Assembly: GCA_038254545.1 (NCBI GenBank)
Contig: JBBSGB010000012.1
Location: 1-64,000, forward strand
Direction of reading: 5' to 3'
Source of the DNA: CAHJXF01 sp038254545
GTDB taxonomy: Bacteria; Pseudomonadota; Gammaproteobacteria; Burkholderiales; Burkholderiaceae_D
DNA length: 64,000 bases
Shown piece after piece: positions 46,301-55,371 of the stretch. The notes under the pieces were generated by a model. That model had not been told where the DNA came from. It saw nothing but the letters and a program-made list of their open reading frames with translations, and did not search any database. The stretch's first letter is position 1. The number at the start of each line of letters is the position of its first letter. The position numbers were made by a program, and so were the translations under genes.

Positions 46301-46863
46301 CGTCGCTCCTCCTCGATTGCTTCCGATGGCAAATCGTGCGTCACCGCCAGTTGCATATCAACATGATCGATGGCGTCTTCGACATAGGGCAATCCTTCGC
46401 TGCGAAAACCCAGCGACGCATAGAAGGCGTCGAGCCGCAGTTGCGCGCTGATGCGGATTGCCACTTGCGGACGTTGCGCCTGCGCGCGCGTGATGCCTTC
46501 GCGCATCAACGCGCGTCCGAGTCCTGTGCCTCGATACGGAGCAGCGACGATGACGCGGCCGATCGACGACTCGGGGCATTTGACGCCCGGATCGAGCGAA
46601 CGAAGATAAGCGGCGAGCGGTGCCATGGTGGTTTGCGATCGCCCCTCGACGCCCGCATCGACACGTGCCGCGTCGGTCCGCCCGAGCAGATGCCAGGCGT
46701 TGCGATCGCAGCCGTCCGCGTCGAGGAAGGGGCACTGCTGCTCGACCACGAACACGTCGCTGCGCAGCGCAAGCATGTCGTAGACATCATCGACAGCCAG
46801 CGCTTCGAATCGCGCCCATGTCCACGTCACGCGCGGCATGACACGGCACCCTTCTTCCCTCAT
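46297..46863 (-). CDS. GNAT N-acetyltransferase, ElaA-like
   Basis: A 188-residue GNAT protein of the ElaA type. DMLALRSDVFVVEQQCPFLDADGCD near 30-54 is the family hallmark. The acetyl-CoA loop APYRGTGLGRALMREGI is near 107-123, and AFYASLGF follows. The ATG at 46863 overlaps the GST stop (ATGA); an in-frame ATG at 46839 starts closer to the usual family N-terminus (MPRVTWTWARFEAL). Acceptor unknown. Confidence 0.87.
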   Translation of the reverse strand: MREEGCRVMPRVTWTWARFEALAVDDVYDMLALRSDVFVVEQQCPFLDADGCDRNAWHLLGRTDAARVDAGVEGRSQTTMAPLAAYLRSLDPGVKCPESSIGRVIVAAPYRGTGLGRALMREGITRAQAQRPQVAIRISAQLRLDAFYASLGFRSEGLPYVEDAIDHVDMQLAVTHDLPSEAIEEERR

Positions 46864-47828
46864 GCGGCTGTCTTCATCTCGAAACCGAGCCGTGGAAAGT
46901 GCACGATCAACTCGCCCACACGGTCGTCGTAGCGTCGCACGGCCAGCTCGTCGCGCATCGCCAGGACCAGTTCACCCTGCACCGGATCGCAGCCGGTATC
47001 GACCGGCGTGATCGTCACCTGTTCGCCCAGCGCGATACCGTGCGTGTCGATGTAGAAATCGGCTTCGATCTCCTGCGGCGGTTCGTCGCTCGCATGCGTC
47101 AACGCCGCCTGGCTGGTCATGTCGGCGTGTGGCGGTTGCACCAGGCGCCTGATGCGTTCGTACCACGCGGCGACGTGCGGGAAGTCGTCGATGATGGTCG
47201 CGAGTGGACCGGCACGACGCACGAACCAAAGGCAGTGATAGACCGCGAAGTCGGCGATCGATCCGGAGCTGCCGAGCAGCCAGACGCGATCGTCGATCAT
47301 CATCGTCTCGAAGCGCCGCAGGTAGATCAGGAGCGCGGCGGTCGCCTCGGCGGCCGGCATGCGCGGCAGCTTGCTGCGATAGGCGAGGCGATCGGCGACG
47401 AAGGCCTGGCGCTCTTCGGGCGTCAGATGGCCGAGGATGGCGGCCGCGCCTTCGGGCTGGAAGCAATACGCGATCACGGTCCAGAACAGGGTCGAGTCGG
47501 CCCACTGCGCGAGGATGCGGGCGGTGCCCGCGGACTCGGGTGGATACAGGCCCGGACTGGGCGCGAGCCGCTCGAGGACTTCCGCGATCAATTGCGTATC
47601 GCAATAGATGTTCGAGCCGATCTGGAGCACCGGTGTGCGGCGATAGCCCCCGGTCAATGCCATCAGATCGGGCTTGGGCATGACCACGGGGATCTCCACC
47701 GCGGTCCACGGCAGGTCCTTGTAGCTCAGGATCGCGCGAACCTTTTCGGAGAACGGCGACATCCCGTATTGATGCAGGATCAGTTGATCGACCTGGATGA
47801 TCTGGCTGTCGGAAAAGGAAGGGTTCAT
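46860..47828 (-). CDS. Glutathione S-transferase family protein with C-terminal extension
   Basis: A 322-residue GST-like protein. The N-terminal thioredoxin-like domain includes LHQYGMSPFSEKVRAIL (active-site Ser) and RRTPVLQIG (cis-Pro). A helical GST-C domain follows (about 100-235; GSSGSIADFAVYHCLWFV). The last 80 residues form an extra beta-rich part (GIALGEQVTITPVDTGCDP) not seen in simple GSTs. First gene of the overlapping quartet and 55 bases downstream of the class II aldolase. Confidence 0.85.
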   Translation of the reverse strand: MNPSFSDSQIIQVDQLILHQYGMSPFSEKVRAILSYKDLPWTAVEIPVVMPKPDLMALTGGYRRTPVLQIGSNIYCDTQLIAEVLERLAPSPGLYPPESAGTARILAQWADSTLFWTVIAYCFQPEGAAAILGHLTPEERQAFVADRLAYRSKLPRMPAAEATAALLIYLRRFETMMIDDRVWLLGSSGSIADFAVYHCLWFVRRAGPLATIIDDFPHVAAWYERIRRLVQPPHADMTSQAALTHASDEPPQEIEADFYIDTHGIALGEQVTITPVDTGCDPVQGELVLAMRDELAVRRYDDRVGELIVHFPRLGFEMKTAA

Positions 47829-47883
47829 GGAGTGCTGCGAGGGTCCGTCGAGAAAAGGGTCAGGTCGTGAAGTCGGTGCGAGG

Positions 47884-48726
47884 TCAATCCAGCAGATCGG
47901 GTTGTTCCTTGACGATGCGCGCATAGAGCGGCTGGAACTGGAACCACCCGGCGAACGGGGTGCCGACGATGCCATACGACTGGCGGGCCGAGGGTTCGCC
48001 GATAGCCCGGGGTGCGACCCCGCTGCGCGCGGCCGCGGCTTCGGCCAGCAACTGCACCTGGCAGGAACGCTCCATGGTGATGAACCACCACACCGCTTCG
48101 TCGACCGTCTTGCCGACGGTGAGCAGGCCGTGGTTGGCGAGTATCGCGGCCTTCTTGTCGCCGAGCGCCTTGGCGATGCGCGCACCTTCGTCGAGCTCCA
48201 CGGCCACGCCGCCGAAGTCGTCGTAGATCGCGTGGTCGCCGTAGAAGGCGCAGGCGTCCTGCGTGAGCGGCGCGAGTTCGCAGGCCAGGGTCGAGAACGC
48301 GCGGCCATAGGTGGAATGCGAATGCGCGGCCCCGTTGACGTCGGGCCGCGCGCCGTGCACGCGCGAGTGGATCACGAACGCGGCGGTGTTGACCGGATGC
48401 TGTCCTTCGACGACCTTACCGTCGTGATCGCAGCGGATCAGGTTCGAGACCTTGACCTGGCTGAAGTGCACGCCGAAGGGATTGACCCAGAAGGTATCGG
48501 TGTGCTCGGGATCGCGCGCGGTGATGTGGCCGGCGACGCCCTCGTCGAAGCCGAACTTCGAGAACAGCCGAAAGCCCGCGGCCAGTCGCTGCTTGCGATG
48601 CAGGCGCTCCTCTTCGACATTCGCGAAGATCGGGGGTTGCGGCAACGTGCCGTAGCCCGCCATGCCCTTGGTGGCGCTCGCCTCTATCGCTTGTGCCGCG
48701 GGCACAAACTTTTCAGGTGCGTTCAT
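47884..48726 (-). CDS. Class II aldolase/adducin family protein
   Basis: A 280-residue member of the class II aldolase family, zinc enzymes of the fuculose-phosphate aldolase/RhaD type. GAAHSHSTYGRAFS (near 130-142) and ILANHGLLTVGKTV (near 190-203) hold the metal His residues. RKQRLAAGFRLFSKFGFDEGVAGHITARDP is the N-terminal block. Homologs near beta-oxidation genes are often of unknown substrate; true aldolase activity is not assured. Confidence 0.87.
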   Translation of the reverse strand: MNAPEKFVPAAQAIEASATKGMAGYGTLPQPPIFANVEEERLHRKQRLAAGFRLFSKFGFDEGVAGHITARDPEHTDTFWVNPFGVHFSQVKVSNLIRCDHDGKVVEGQHPVNTAAFVIHSRVHGARPDVNGAAHSHSTYGRAFSTLACELAPLTQDACAFYGDHAIYDDFGGVAVELDEGARIAKALGDKKAAILANHGLLTVGKTVDEAVWWFITMERSCQVQLLAEAAAARSGVAPRAIGEPSARQSYGIVGTPFAGWFQFQPLYARIVKEQPDLLD

Positions 48727-48860
48727 GGAAGTCTCCTCAATCAGCTACACGACCTCTGTGGGTCTTCTCCGGCATTCGCCCTGGCGCGGTCTTTGCAGAG
48801 TTCGGAGCGTGCCGTAGGTTTCGGTTTCTGGAAAGACCCGCTTACCCGTATTGCCTTGCA

Positions 48861-49883
48861 TTAATCGCGCGCGAGTCTGACCAGTTGCTTGCCGAAGTTC
48901 TTTCCTTTGAGCAATCCCATGAACGCCTCGGGCGCGGCGGCGATGCCATCCGCGACGCTCTCGCGATACTTGAGCTTGCCGGTGACGACAGCCGTGCCGA
49001 GTTGCTTCAAACCCTGCGGCCAGAGTTCCATGTGCTCCGACACGATGAAGCCCTGCATCTTGAAGCGCGCCACCAGGAACATCGCCGGGTTCTCGAGCGG
49101 CGCCATCGCACCCGCGTCGTCATAGCCCGAGATCAGTCCGCACACGGCGACGCGCGCGAATGCATTCAGCCGCGAGAGCACGGTGTTCATCACGTCGCCG
49201 CCGACATTCTCGAAGTAGCCGTCGACGCCATCGGGGGTCGCATCCTTGACGAGCCTGTGCAACTGCTTGCGATCCTTCGCGGCCTTGTAGTCGACGCAGG
49301 CATCGAAGCCAAGCTCATCGGTGACGTAGGCACATTTGTCCGGGCCTCCCGCGATGCCGACCGCGCGACATCCGGCGGCCTTCGCAAGTTGCCCGACCAC
49401 GCTGCCGACCGCGCCGCTGGCCGCACTGACGACGATGGTCTCGCCGGCCTTCGGCTCGATGATCTTGTTGAGGCCATACCACGCCGTCATGCCGGGCATG
49501 CCGACCGGACCCAGATAGGCCGACTCGGGTACGTGGGTCGTGTCGACCTTCATCAAGCCGGCGCCGTCCGAGCATCCGTACTCGGACCAGCCATACATGC
49601 CGACCACGGTGTCGCCCACCTTGAATTTCGGATTGCGCGACTCGGTGACGACGCCGACCGTCGCGCCGATCATGGTTTCGCCGACCGGCTGCGGCGTGGC
49701 ATAGGACTTCGCATCGTTCATGCGGCCACGCATGTACGGATCGAGCGACAGGTAGTGATTGCGCACCAGCACCTCACCGTCCTTCGGCTCGGGCGTGGCC
49801 TGCGATTCGATGCGGAAGTTGTCGGAGGTCACCGCGCCTTCGGGGCGCGATGCGAGAACGATGCGGCGATAGGTTTCGGACAT
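48861..49883 (-). CDS. NADP-dependent oxidoreductase, CurA/leukotriene B4 12-hydroxydehydrogenase type
   Basis: A 340-residue zinc-free medium-chain reductase. NHYLSLDPYMRGRM is the CurA/LTB4DH hallmark. The nucleotide-binding VVSAASGAVGSVVGQLAKAAG is near 152-172, and GYFENVGGDVMNTVL follows. Such enzymes reduce the C=C bond of alpha,beta-unsaturated ketones or aldehydes with NADPH. No Cys/His zinc ligands are seen. It lies in the acyl-CoA gene row, downstream of a thioesterase, and may remove reactive enones. Confidence 0.92.
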   Translation of the reverse strand: MSETYRRIVLASRPEGAVTSDNFRIESQATPEPKDGEVLVRNHYLSLDPYMRGRMNDAKSYATPQPVGETMIGATVGVVTESRNPKFKVGDTVVGMYGWSEYGCSDGAGLMKVDTTHVPESAYLGPVGMPGMTAWYGLNKIIEPKAGETIVVSAASGAVGSVVGQLAKAAGCRAVGIAGGPDKCAYVTDELGFDACVDYKAAKDRKQLHRLVKDATPDGVDGYFENVGGDVMNTVLSRLNAFARVAVCGLISGYDDAGAMAPLENPAMFLVARFKMQGFIVSEHMELWPQGLKQLGTAVVTGKLKYRESVADGIAAAPEAFMGLLKGKNFGKQLVRLARD

Positions 49884-49945
49884 GGTTGTTCCTGCTGGCT
49901 GGCTGCGTGAGAGGTCGGTTCGATTGGCGGTCGGTGGCGCGTCGA

Positions 49946-50425
49946 TCAGCCTGCGTCACCACCCGACCCGGTCCATGCCGGAGTCGAGGCTGGCTCGGAC
50001 ACGACTTTGACCCTGCGCGTTGCCCCATCGACGCGCTTGATGGTCTTGAAGGTGCCGATGGCTTTCGCGATCAGGCGATCGTGCGCGTCGCGCACCTCGC
50101 CTTCGCAGAACGACATCGTGAGCGATCGATGGAAGGCCTTGCCGTGCGCGATCAGGCGCGTGCCTGCGTCGCCCGGCTGGAGAAAGCTGGTCTTCATCTC
50201 CACCGTCACGCCACCGCGCGCATCGGGATCGAGCGAACGTCCCGCAACCGCCATCGCGATGTCGAGCAAGGTCATGATGACGCCGCCGTGCGCGACCTTC
50301 CAACTGTTCAAGTGGCGCGGCGCCAGGGTCAACGCGACGCGGCCTTCGCCAGCGGCTGCTTCGAGAAAATCGACGCCGAGGTCGTCGAGAAAAGGTACGT
50401 CGGCACGGGTCAGCGGCGGGTTCAT
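49946..50425 (-). CDS. PaaI-family (hotdog) thioesterase
   Basis: A 159-residue hotdog-fold thioesterase. The catalytic HGGVIMTLLDIAMAVAG (near 46-62) with HGG and Asp is typical of PaaI/YbgC-like enzymes, and GGVTVEMKTSFLQPG follows. The C-terminus is Arg-, Ser- and Gly-rich and less conserved. The ATG at 50425 overlaps the eutC stop by four bases. It likely hydrolyses a CoA thioester in the linked catabolic pathway. Confidence 0.9.
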   Translation of the reverse strand: MNPPLTRADVPFLDDLGVDFLEAAAGEGRVALTLAPRHLNSWKVAHGGVIMTLLDIAMAVAGRSLDPDARGGVTVEMKTSFLQPGDAGTRLIAHGKAFHRSLTMSFCEGEVRDAHDRLIAKAIGTFKTIKRVDGATRRVKVVSEPASTPAWTGSGGDAG

Positions 50426-51222
50426 GACGACATCATAGTTTGTCGTTCCAATCGCATCGAGTCGTCCTTCAAGGCCACGCCGCTCAACCCGAATCGCAGT
50501 GAAGCGCGCAACAGCCACGCGAGCGTGGCTGCGGCAGCCGAGGGCGCGAGACCTTCGGGCCGCACATTCGAAATGCAATTGCGCTCGGCATCGTGACGAC
50601 CCACCTCGGGCGCGAACGTGAGGTAGAGGCCGAGACTGTCGGGCGACGTGAGGCCAGGGCGCTCGCCGATGACAACGACGACGATGCGAGCCTTCAGCAA
50701 GGCGCCGATCTCGTCGCCGAGCGCGACGCGCCCCTGCTCCGCGATCACGATCGGGCCGGGCGACAGGCCCTCGAGCAGCGGCATGACGGCTGCGAGCAAC
50801 GGCACCGCGTGCCTTTGTACACCGAGCGCGGACAAGCCATCGGCAACGACGAAGGCGACATCGCATCGGTCGCGCGTGCGGCCCTCGAGCACACCGCGAC
50901 TCGCGGCGTCGAGACGGCGACCGAGATCGGGGCGCAGGAGATACGTCGCGCGGTCGATCGCAGCGCTCCTGACGCGCAGCGTATCGAGGCCGAGCGCCGC
51001 GACGTTCGCATCGAGCGTCTCGACATCGAGCGCCTGATGGACGGCATCGCGTGCGCGTGCGTGATCGAGCTCGAAGGCGAGCAACGCCTGTGTCGGCACG
51101 GCCGATCCCACGCGCCCGAGCGCGACCCGCGCTCGCGTCTCGTCACGCCACCCATCCCAGAGGTCGCGAGTCGCGACCGAGCGAGAAGCGCTACGCGCCG
51201 GCAAGTCGCTCACGATGCCCAC
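50422..51222 (-). CDS. eutC: Ethanolamine ammonia-lyase small subunit
   Basis: A 266-residue EutC. The conserved RTRDRCDVAFVVADGLSALGVQRHA block (near 110-135), VIGERPGLTSPDSLGLYLTFAP and ERNCISNVRPEGL (with Cys) are characteristic. With EutB it forms the adenosylcobalamin-dependent enzyme that turns ethanolamine into acetaldehyde and ammonia. Its start overlaps the eutB stop region by 13 bases. No eut shell proteins, reactivase eutA or permease lie near, as is usual for simple EutBC systems in beta- and actinobacteria. Confidence 0.95.
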   Translation of the reverse strand: MGIVSDLPARSASRSVATRDLWDGWRDETRARVALGRVGSAVPTQALLAFELDHARARDAVHQALDVETLDANVAALGLDTLRVRSAAIDRATYLLRPDLGRRLDAASRGVLEGRTRDRCDVAFVVADGLSALGVQRHAVPLLAAVMPLLEGLSPGPIVIAEQGRVALGDEIGALLKARIVVVVIGERPGLTSPDSLGLYLTFAPEVGRHDAERNCISNVRPEGLAPSAAAATLAWLLRASLRFGLSGVALKDDSMRLERQTMMSS

Positions 51223-52613
51223 CGCGATGAAAAATCTTCGAGCAGGGGATGCTGCATCGGAGCTTCGATCAGGCGACCCGACGCATCGGCGATGCCCATG
51301 CGTGCGAGCCAGTCTTCGAACTCGGGCGCACGCTTCAGGCCGAGCAGCGAACGCAGGTAGAGCGCGTCATGAAACGAGGTGCTCTGGTAGCCGAGCATCA
51401 CGTCGTCGGCGCCAGGCACTCCCATCAAGTACGTGACGCCGGCCGCGCCGAGCAAGGTCATCAGCGTATCCATGTCGTCAGAGTCCGCCTCGGCGTGATT
51501 GGTGTAGCAGACGTCGCAGCCCAGCGGCAGGCCCATCAGCTTGCCGCAGAAGTGGTCCTCGAGTCCGGCGCGCACGATCTGCTTGCCGTCGAACAGATAT
51601 TCCGGACCGATGAAGCCGACCACCGAGTTCGACAGCAGTGGCGCGTAGGCGCGCGCGACCGCATAGGCGCGCGCCTCGCAGGTCTGTTGGTCTACGCCGT
51701 GATGCGCGTTGGCCGAGAGCGCACTGCCCTGCCCGGTCTCGAAATACATGACGTTGGCGATCGCCGGGTCGCCGACGGTCGCGCGTCGCAACGACAATGC
51801 CGCCTCGCGCGCCTCGCCCAGCATCGCGCGCGTGATGCCGAAACTCTCGTTGGCTTTCTGCGTGCCCGCGAGCGATTGAAAGACCAGATCGATCGGCGCG
51901 CCCATCTCGATCGCCTTGATCTGGCTGGTCACGTGCGTGAGCACGCAGGTCTGCGTGGGAATGTCGAAACGATCGCGCACCTCGTCGAGCGCGTGCCACA
52001 GGCGGATCAGGGCCTGCAGGTCGTCGCTGGCGGGATTGACGCCGATCACCGCATCGCCTGCGCCGTACATCAGGCCATCGAGCAGCGAGATCGCGATGCC
52101 TTTCAGGTCGTCGGTCGGATGATTGGGTTGCAGGCGGATCGACAGGCGACCTGGCAAGCCGATGGTGTTGCGAAAGCGCGTGACCACGCAACATTTGCGC
52201 GCGACCGCGATCAGGTCCTGGTTGCGCATCAACTTCGACACCGCCGCGGCCATCTCGGGCGTGACGCCCTTCCCGATGCGTGTGAGCGCATCGGTGTCGG
52301 TGGTGTCGAGCAGCAGCCAGTCGCGAAAATCACCGACCGTCAGATGCGCGATCGTTGAGAAGGCCGCGGCGTCGTGGGTGTCGACGATCAGGCGCGTGAC
52401 GTCGTCATGCTCGTAAGGGATCAGCGCTTCGTCGAGGAAGGTTGTCAGCGGCAATGTCGCGAGGCACATGCGCGCGGCGACGCGCTCTTCCGCCGAGGTC
52501 GCGGCAATGCCTGCGAGCACGTCGCCCGAGCGCAGTGGCGATGCCTTCGCGAGCACGTCCTTCAGATCGCGAAAGCGCCAGGACTTCGTGCCTGTGGTGT
52601 GGGCAAGATGCAT
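51210..52613 (-). CDS. eutB: Ethanolamine ammonia-lyase large subunit
   Basis: A 467-residue EutB, the catalytic TIM-barrel subunit. Substrate and cobalamin contacts lie in MRNQDLIAVARKC, NTIGLPGRLSIRLQPNHPTDD, GVNPASDD and FETGQGSALSANAHHGVDQQ; the C-terminal LPLGCDVCYTNHAEADSDDM is typical. Length matches the family (about 455-470). It follows the SDR gene by 39 bases, within the acyl-CoA operon. Confidence 0.96.
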   Translation of the reverse strand: MHLAHTTGTKSWRFRDLKDVLAKASPLRSGDVLAGIAATSAEERVAARMCLATLPLTTFLDEALIPYEHDDVTRLIVDTHDAAAFSTIAHLTVGDFRDWLLLDTTDTDALTRIGKGVTPEMAAAVSKLMRNQDLIAVARKCCVVTRFRNTIGLPGRLSIRLQPNHPTDDLKGIAISLLDGLMYGAGDAVIGVNPASDDLQALIRLWHALDEVRDRFDIPTQTCVLTHVTSQIKAIEMGAPIDLVFQSLAGTQKANESFGITRAMLGEAREAALSLRRATVGDPAIANVMYFETGQGSALSANAHHGVDQQTCEARAYAVARAYAPLLSNSVVGFIGPEYLFDGKQIVRAGLEDHFCGKLMGLPLGCDVCYTNHAEADSDDMDTLMTLLGAAGVTYLMGVPGADDVMLGYQSTSFHDALYLRSLLGLKRAPEFEDWLARMGIADASGRLIEAPMQHPLLEDFSSRWAS

Positions 52614-52652
52614 GAGACGCGGCCGTCGTCACGGGCGACGGCGCGACAACCA

Positions 52653-53432
52653 TCAAACGGCCAGCACTCCGCCATCGACCGCGAGGATCTGCCCGGTGAT
52701 GTGCTTGCCTGCATCCGACGCGAACAGCAAGGCCACGCCCTTCAAGTCCTCGTCGCCGCCGATGCGACCGAGCGGCGCGTGATGCGCAAGCTTCTCCTCA
52801 CCGAGCGTGGCGAGGATGCCCTTGGTCATCTTGGACGGGAAGAAGCCCGGCGCAATTGCGTTGACGTTGATGTTGTACGGGCCCCATTCGCCGGCCAGCG
52901 CGCGCGTGAAATTCACGACCGCGCCCTTGCTGGTGTTGTAGGCGAGCGTCTGCATCGTGCCCGGCGCATTGCCCTTGAAGCCCGCGATCGACGCGACGCT
53001 GATGATGCGTCCCGATTTCCGCGGAATCATGCTGGCCTTGCCCACCGCCTGACTGACGAGAAAGATGCCGCGCACGTTCAGGTTCATCACCTTCTCCCAC
53101 GCCTCGAGCGGGTGATCCTCGGCGGGCGCGCCCCAGCTCGCGCCTGCATTGTTGACGAGGATGTCGATGTGGCCGAGGCGTTTGATCGTCTCATCGACGA
53201 GCGGCTTCGCGCCGTCGGTCGTGCCGAGGTCGGCCACCACCGCGCTCGCCTCGATGCCGAGCTTCTTCAGATGCTCGACGGCTTCGTCGAGCTCGTCCTG
53301 CTTGCGCGCCGACAACACCAGCTTCGCACCCTGCTCGCCGAGTGCCTCGGCGATCTGCAAGCCTAGGCCACGAGAGCCGCCAGTGACGAGCGCGGTGCGA
53401 CCGGTGAGGTCGAAGAGTTTCTTGATACTCAT
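52653..53432 (-). CDS. SDR-family oxidoreductase (3-oxoacyl reductase/gluconate dehydrogenase-like)
   Basis: A 259-residue classical SDR. TGGSRGLGLQIAEALGE (17-33) binds the cofactor; LVLSARK after strand 2 suggests NADP. NNAGASWG, Ser in SVASIAGFKGN and catalytic YNTSKGAVVNFTRALA are in order, and VNAIAPGFFPSKMT closes over the cofactor. It starts 22 bases after the acyl-CoA dehydrogenase stop and probably acts in the same pathway as a 3-hydroxyacyl or hydroxysteroid-like dehydrogenase. Confidence 0.9.
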   Translation of the reverse strand: MSIKKLFDLTGRTALVTGGSRGLGLQIAEALGEQGAKLVLSARKQDELDEAVEHLKKLGIEASAVVADLGTTDGAKPLVDETIKRLGHIDILVNNAGASWGAPAEDHPLEAWEKVMNLNVRGIFLVSQAVGKASMIPRKSGRIISVASIAGFKGNAPGTMQTLAYNTSKGAVVNFTRALAGEWGPYNINVNAIAPGFFPSKMTKGILATLGEEKLAHHAPLGRIGGDEDLKGVALLFASDAGKHITGQILAVDGGVLAV

Positions 53433-53454
53433 GGCAACTCCCTTGTCTTGAAAA

Positions 53455-55281
53455 TCAGAACCACGCGTCCCGCATCGTCAGCGTGGTGTCGTCGAGCGCG
53501 GCAAGCAGATCGAGCATCGGCCCGACCTTGGTCAATTCATACGCGAAGAAATACCGGCATGCCGCGAACTTGCCGTGATAGAAATCATCGTCGGCATCCC
53601 CTTTCATGTTGCGTCCGGCGGCGAGCCCCTGCTCGAGCCACATCCACGCGATCACGATGTGACCGAAGGCTTCGAGATAGATGCTCGCGTTGGCGAGCGT
53701 CAGGTTGGGGTCGTCCGCTGCATGCAGAGCGCGCGTGACTTCTTCGAGTCGGACCCATTGCGCTTCGAGTTGCGTCGCAAGCCTTTGCGCGCCGGGGTCG
53801 GGAATCGCCTTGCTCTTCGCGATCGTGTCGCGTACGCGCGATGCGAGCAACCGAAACGCCGCGCCGTCCTGAAATACGACCTTGCGCCCCAACAGGTCGA
53901 GCGCCTGGATGCCGTGCGTGCCTTCGTGGATCGGGTTCAGGCGATTGTCGCGATAGAACTGCTCGACGTTGTAGTCGCGCGTATAGCCGTAGCCGCCGAG
54001 TACCTGGATCGCGAGGCTGTTCGCTTCGAGGCACCATTGCGACGGCCAGCTCTTGGCGATCGGCGTAAGGATGTCGAGCAGCAACCGGGCCTCTCGCCGT
54101 TCGTTCTCGTCTTCGGCGGTGCGCTCGTCATCGACCAGCTTCGCGCAATAGAGATTGAGCGCGAGCGCGCCTTCGACATACGACTTCTGCGCGAGCAGCA
54201 TGCGCTTGACGTCGGCGTGCTGAACGATCGGCACCTGCGCCTGCGCAGGATCCTTGCCCACTGGCGGGCGACCCTGCGGACGATTGCGCGCGTAGTCCAG
54301 CGAATGCAGATAGCCGGTATAGCCGAGCGCAGTGGCGCCCAGGCCGACGCCTATGCGTGCTTCGTTCATCATGTGGAACATCTGCGCGAGTCCCTTGTTG
54401 GGTTCGCCCACGAGATAGCCCACAGCGCCCGCATCGCCGCCCGGCTTGAACCTGCCTTCGCCGAAATTGAGCAGGCAGTTGGTGGTGCCGCGATAACCCA
54501 TCTTGTGATTCAGGCCCGCGAGCACGACGTCATTTCGCTCGCCGATGCTGCCGTCGTCGTTGACCAGAAATTTGGGCACGATGAAAAGCGAGATGCCCTT
54601 CACGCCGAGAGTCAGCGAACCATCGGCTTCGGGAATCTTCGCGAGCACGAGGTGCACGATGTTCTCGGACAATTCATGCTCGCCCGCCGAGATCCACATC
54701 TTGTTGCCGAAGAGGCGATAGCTGCCATCGGCATGCACGACGCCTCGCGCCTGCACGTCCGACAACGACGACCCCGCCTGCGTTTCGGAAAGGCACATCG
54801 TCCCGAAGAAGCGCCCCGTCATCATCGGCTTCACGAAGCGTTCGATCTGGTCTTGCGATCCGTGCGCGAGCAGCAGGTTCGAATTGCCGATCGTGAGAAA
54901 CGGATACGACGACGTGCCCACGTTGGCCGCCTTGAACCACGCAAAGCCCGCTTTCTCGACGACTGCGGGCAACTGCATGCCGCCGAATTCGTAGTCGCGT
55001 CCCGCGGCCATCAGGCCGGCATCGCAGAACGCCGCGAGCGCCTTGCCCACTTCCGGGATCATCGTCACGCGTTCGCCGTCGAAGCGCGGCTCGTTCTGGT
55101 CGCTTTTCTTGTTGTGCGGCTCGAACAGGTCGGTCGCGATCTTCTCGCAGGTGAGAAGCGCCGCATCGAAGGTCTCGCGCGTATGGTCGGCGAAGCGCGG
55201 ACGTCTGGTCAGCGATTCGACGTCCAGCCATTCGTAGAGCAGAAAGGCGATGTCGCGGCGGGAGAGGATTTTTGAGGTCAT
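53455..55281 (-). CDS. Acyl-CoA dehydrogenase (DmdC-like branch)
   Basis: A 608-residue acyl-CoA dehydrogenase. CLSETQAGSSLSDVQ and WISAGEHEL form the FAD-side strands. EARIGVGLGATALGYTGYL lies in the helical part. The catalytic Glu is in NPIHEGTHGIQALDLLGRK, and QVLGGYGYTRDYNVEQFYRD precedes it. A C-terminal helical extension (about 480-608), found in the longer DmdC/AcdA-type members, is present. It probably dehydrogenates a branched or thio-substituted acyl-CoA. First gene of the SDR-eutBC run. Confidence 0.92.
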   Translation of the reverse strand: MTSKILSRRDIAFLLYEWLDVESLTRRPRFADHTRETFDAALLTCEKIATDLFEPHNKKSDQNEPRFDGERVTMIPEVGKALAAFCDAGLMAAGRDYEFGGMQLPAVVEKAGFAWFKAANVGTSSYPFLTIGNSNLLLAHGSQDQIERFVKPMMTGRFFGTMCLSETQAGSSLSDVQARGVVHADGSYRLFGNKMWISAGEHELSENIVHLVLAKIPEADGSLTLGVKGISLFIVPKFLVNDDGSIGERNDVVLAGLNHKMGYRGTTNCLLNFGEGRFKPGGDAGAVGYLVGEPNKGLAQMFHMMNEARIGVGLGATALGYTGYLHSLDYARNRPQGRPPVGKDPAQAQVPIVQHADVKRMLLAQKSYVEGALALNLYCAKLVDDERTAEDENERREARLLLDILTPIAKSWPSQWCLEANSLAIQVLGGYGYTRDYNVEQFYRDNRLNPIHEGTHGIQALDLLGRKVVFQDGAAFRLLASRVRDTIAKSKAIPDPGAQRLATQLEAQWVRLEEVTRALHAADDPNLTLANASIYLEAFGHIVIAWMWLEQGLAAGRNMKGDADDDFYHGKFAACRYFFAYELTKVGPMLDLLAALDDTTLTMRDAWF

Positions 55282-55371
55282 GCGAAAGTCTGCTCGAACG
55301 GCTCGCCGCCTGTGGTCCGCTGCGCGGTCACAGCTCCCGCGAATCGCGTTCGTCGCGTTGTCGTGCGTGGG

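Noticed and set aside
49884..49945. Possible promoter or terminator between the thioesterase and CurA-type genes
   Set aside because: No stem-loop with T tract and no -35/-10 pair stands out.
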